Positions 62,342 to 64,000 of a stretch of DNA of 64,000 nt are shown here, one piece after another. Each line of letters opens with the position of its first letter. Positions within the stretch are counted from its first letter, which is position 1. Both the position numbers and the translations under genes were made by a program. The stretch comes from Acidobacteriaceae bacterium. GTDB lineage: Bacteria > Acidobacteriota > Terriglobia > Terriglobales > Acidobacteriaceae. Below the pieces are notes generated by a model. That model did no database searches, was not told the DNA's origin, and saw only the letters and a program-made list of their open reading frames with translations. The stretch lies in the NCBI GenBank assembly GCA_021323655.1, contig JAJPKO010000021.1, positions 1-64,000 of the forward strand, written 5' to 3'.

Positions 62342-64000
62342 ATGCTGCGTTTTGTAAATCTGCGCCTTTCCTTTGCCATTTCATGCCTTCTGTGCGCTTC
62401 CGTTGCGGCGGCGCAACAGACGGCGAACGTTCCTGCTCCGAATGCTCCGGCGAAGGCACAGAAACAACAGCAGAACCTGCCGCCACAGCCGCCGCCGGAA
62501 AAACCTCCGGCGCTGGTAGATCCCGCTGGGCCAGCGGTGAGTCTGCAAACCAGCGAAGCGCTGTTTGATGTGGCCGTGGCGCTCAATGCCTGCGGATACG
62601 ACAATGGCCTGAGTGACTCTGACCCGGTGCGGCTGCGAGTGCGCGACCAGGTAAACCAGGCGACCCAGCAGTCTGAAAAGGCCCGCGAGGCGCGGGACAA
62701 GCTCTGCGTTTTTGTAGACCAGCACAGGCTGGCGGATGCAAGCCGCGACCTGGCACAGTATGTTTCTCTGGCGCTGTATCTCACGCCTCCACCAGCGCTG
62801 GAGCTGAGTGTGGATGAAGGCGACCTGCCGCCCGATGCAAACGGCGTAGTGGAAATCCTTCCCTTGCTGCATGCCTTTGCCGACGCCATTCAGCTTCATC
62901 TCATCTGGCTCTCGAATCGTCCAGCCTATGACGAGGAAGTTGCGCGGCTGCATGATCCGCTGACGCAGATGATTGTGGGCACGAACACGTATCTCAAGAT
63001 GCCGGCGAGCACCTATAGCGGCATTCGTTTTCTGGTGGTGCTGGAGCCGCTGCTGTCGCCCGCGCAGACCAATGCTCGCGTATATGGGCCGGACTATGTG
63101 GTGGTCACTTCTCCCGTAAATGGCACTATCCGGATGCAAGAGGTGCGGCACACGTATCTGCATTACATGGTTGAGCCGCTGCTCTATTCACGCGCCTCTG
63201 CAATGGATCGGCTGTTGCCCATTCTGAAGACAGTCCGCGATGCGCCACTGGATTTCCAGTACCGTGCGGATGTTGTCTCGCTCGTCATTGAATGCCTGAT
63301 ACGTGCGGTGGAAGCCCGTACAATGAACACCGGCATTGCCGAATACAAGGTTCCGCCGGATGTGCGCCGCGCTGACCTGGAGCGTGAGACGCAGAAGCGC
63401 AATGCGTCTTTGCAGAAGATTGCAGCGGTACGCCAGCAGGCTGTCAACAAAGACATGGTTGCAGGCTTCGTGCTGACGCAGTATTTCTATGACCAGATGA
63501 TTGCTTTTGAGCACACGCCGGAAAGTCTCTCGGAAGCCATTGGCCCCATGGTCTACGGAATGGATGTGGACCAGCAGGTGCACAGGGCACGCGATATTGA
63601 ATTTGCCGAAGAAGGCTCATCGGATGTAATCAGCCATGCCTCGCGCAAGCCGCATGGACTGGATCTGGCGGAGATCAAGCTGCATCAGGGCGATGCTGCC
63701 GGAGCGCAGCAGATTGCTGAGCAGGCACTGAAGGAGCATACGCCTGATCCGGGGCGGGCGGACTATATTCTTGCGCTCACGGACCTGATGCAGGGCCATA
63801 TGGATGGGGCCGAGAAGAGCTTCAACGAGACCATTCGCCTCTCCAAAGACCCTCGGCTGCTGGCATGGTCCCACATTTATCTGGGCCGTATTCACGACGT
63901 AAGGGACGAGCGCGATCAGGCGCTGGTGGAATACCAGACTGCGCTCACGGTCCGCGACGGTCAGCCAGACACCAAGGCCGCTGCGGAGAAGGGACTGAAG
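62342..64000 (+). CDS. Secreted TPR-containing protein with HTYLH motif, partial (C-terminus beyond right edge)
   Basis: 553 codons open to the edge from the ATG at 62342. Signal peptide (residues 1-24, CLLCASVAAAQQ), a Pro/Gln-rich linker (QQQNLPPQPPPEKPPA), then a large domain. Around residue 270 the segment RMQEVRHTYLHYMVEPLLYS has the spacing of a gluzincin-type H-x-x-x-H metalloprotease helix but with Thr in the Glu position. The C-terminal 110 visible residues show TPR repeats (LHQGDAAGAQQIAEQAL, MQGHMDGAEKSFNETI, DVRDERDQALVEYQTAL). Probably periplasmic. Missing C-terminus prevents a firmer call. Confidence 0.8.
   Translation, partial: MLRFVNLRLSFAISCLLCASVAAAQQTANVPAPNAPAKAQKQQQNLPPQPPPEKPPALVDPAGPAVSLQTSEALFDVAVALNACGYDNGLSDSDPVRLRVRDQVNQATQQSEKAREARDKLCVFVDQHRLADASRDLAQYVSLALYLTPPPALELSVDEGDLPPDANGVVEILPLLHAFADAIQLHLIWLSNRPAYDEEVARLHDPLTQMIVGTNTYLKMPASTYSGIRFLVVLEPLLSPAQTNARVYGPDYVVVTSPVNGTIRMQEVRHTYLHYMVEPLLYSRASAMDRLLPILKTVRDAPLDFQYRADVVSLVIECLIRAVEARTMNTGIAEYKVPPDVRRADLERETQKRNASLQKIAAVRQQAVNKDMVAGFVLTQYFYDQMIAFEHTPESLSEAIGPMVYGMDVDQQVHRARDIEFAEEGSSDVISHASRKPHGLDLAEIKLHQGDAAGAQQIAEQALKEHTPDPGRADYILALTDLMQGHMDGAEKSFNETIRLSKDPRLLAWSHIYLGRIHDVRDERDQALVEYQTALTVRDGQPDTKAAAEKGLK

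Noticed and set aside
1-64000. Mobile elements, prophage, secondary-metabolite cluster or cas operon
   Set aside because: No transposase, integrase, capsid, NRPS/PKS or Cas protein motif was found in the predicted proteins; the CRISPR-like repeats stand alone.

Overview
The window looks like a chromosomal segment of an Acidobacteriota member (Terriglobia/Acidobacteriaceae type). I infer this from moderately high GC, Shine-Dalgarno-led genes, a diderm gene set (LptF/LptG, RseP, SurA, TonB-like proteins, an outer-membrane barrel), the gene families present (YncE/phosphoesterase fusion, penicillin acylase, XdhC/Mo-hydroxylase cluster, Uma2 remnant) and short intergenic repeats. No phage, transposase or plasmid gene is visible. 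It is mostly core chromosome with small accessory islands.

Layout. 1-2.6 kb: left-edge gene for a secreted protein with a 16-residue tandem repeat, then a family 5 uracil-DNA glycosylase and hemW. 2.7-9.8 kb: exported DinB-like protein, dxr-rseP, TonB-C protein, YciE-like ferritin-fold stress protein, tiny membrane protein, aqpZ, EamA permease. 9.9-15.1 kb: tightly coupled penicillin acylase / large membrane protein / polyprenyl diphosphate synthase unit. 15.2-21.6 kb (minus strand): rimO, yacG-pgpA, NHL-propeller protein, cinA, plsY-gpsA, i.e. a phospholipid-centred cluster. 21.6-23.1 kb: Uma2 remnant, SRP RNA, fabH. 23.6-28.8 kb: EVE and YhaM-like genes, surA with an unusual tail, divergent ctpA. 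28.8-35.4 kb: complete molybdenum hydroxylase operon (paoABC-like, xdhC, mocA) divergent from a beta-barrel gene, with a perfect 10+10 bp palindrome between them. 36-43 kb: receiver-GGDEF protein, YncE/phosphoesterase fusion, fatty-acid desaturase, two-component pair. 43-45.8 kb: copper operon copZ-copA-csoR. 46-51.5 kb: fused LptF-LptG, HlyD/MacA-type adaptor, DUF4097 and DUF1223 proteins. 51.7-55.9 kb: tRNA-Ser(GCU), acyl-CoA dehydrogenase, meaB-mce, tsaB-rimI, DUF465 protein. 56.0-56.15 kb: a two-repeat CRISPR-like element with no cas genes. 56.3-64 kb: chemoreceptor, TonB-C protein, CYTH protein, Sua5-type TsaC, glutamate formimidoyltransferase, an unknown secreted protein, and a secreted TPR protein running off the right edge.

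Working together: dxr, hemW, ispA, fabH, plsY, gpsA, pgpA and the desaturase make isoprenoids, heme and membrane lipids. RseP, SurA, CtpA and LptFG maintain the envelope. TsaB, Sua5, RimI and RimO modify tRNA and ribosomes. The Mo-hydroxylase and copper operons are self-contained accessory modules. The points most worth a second look are the orphan 36-bp repeat pair, the 48-bp tandem repeat gene at the left edge, the palindrome in front of the Mo-hydroxylase/barrel pair, and the receiver-GGDEF protein with a GNDDF active-site motif but an intact I-site.
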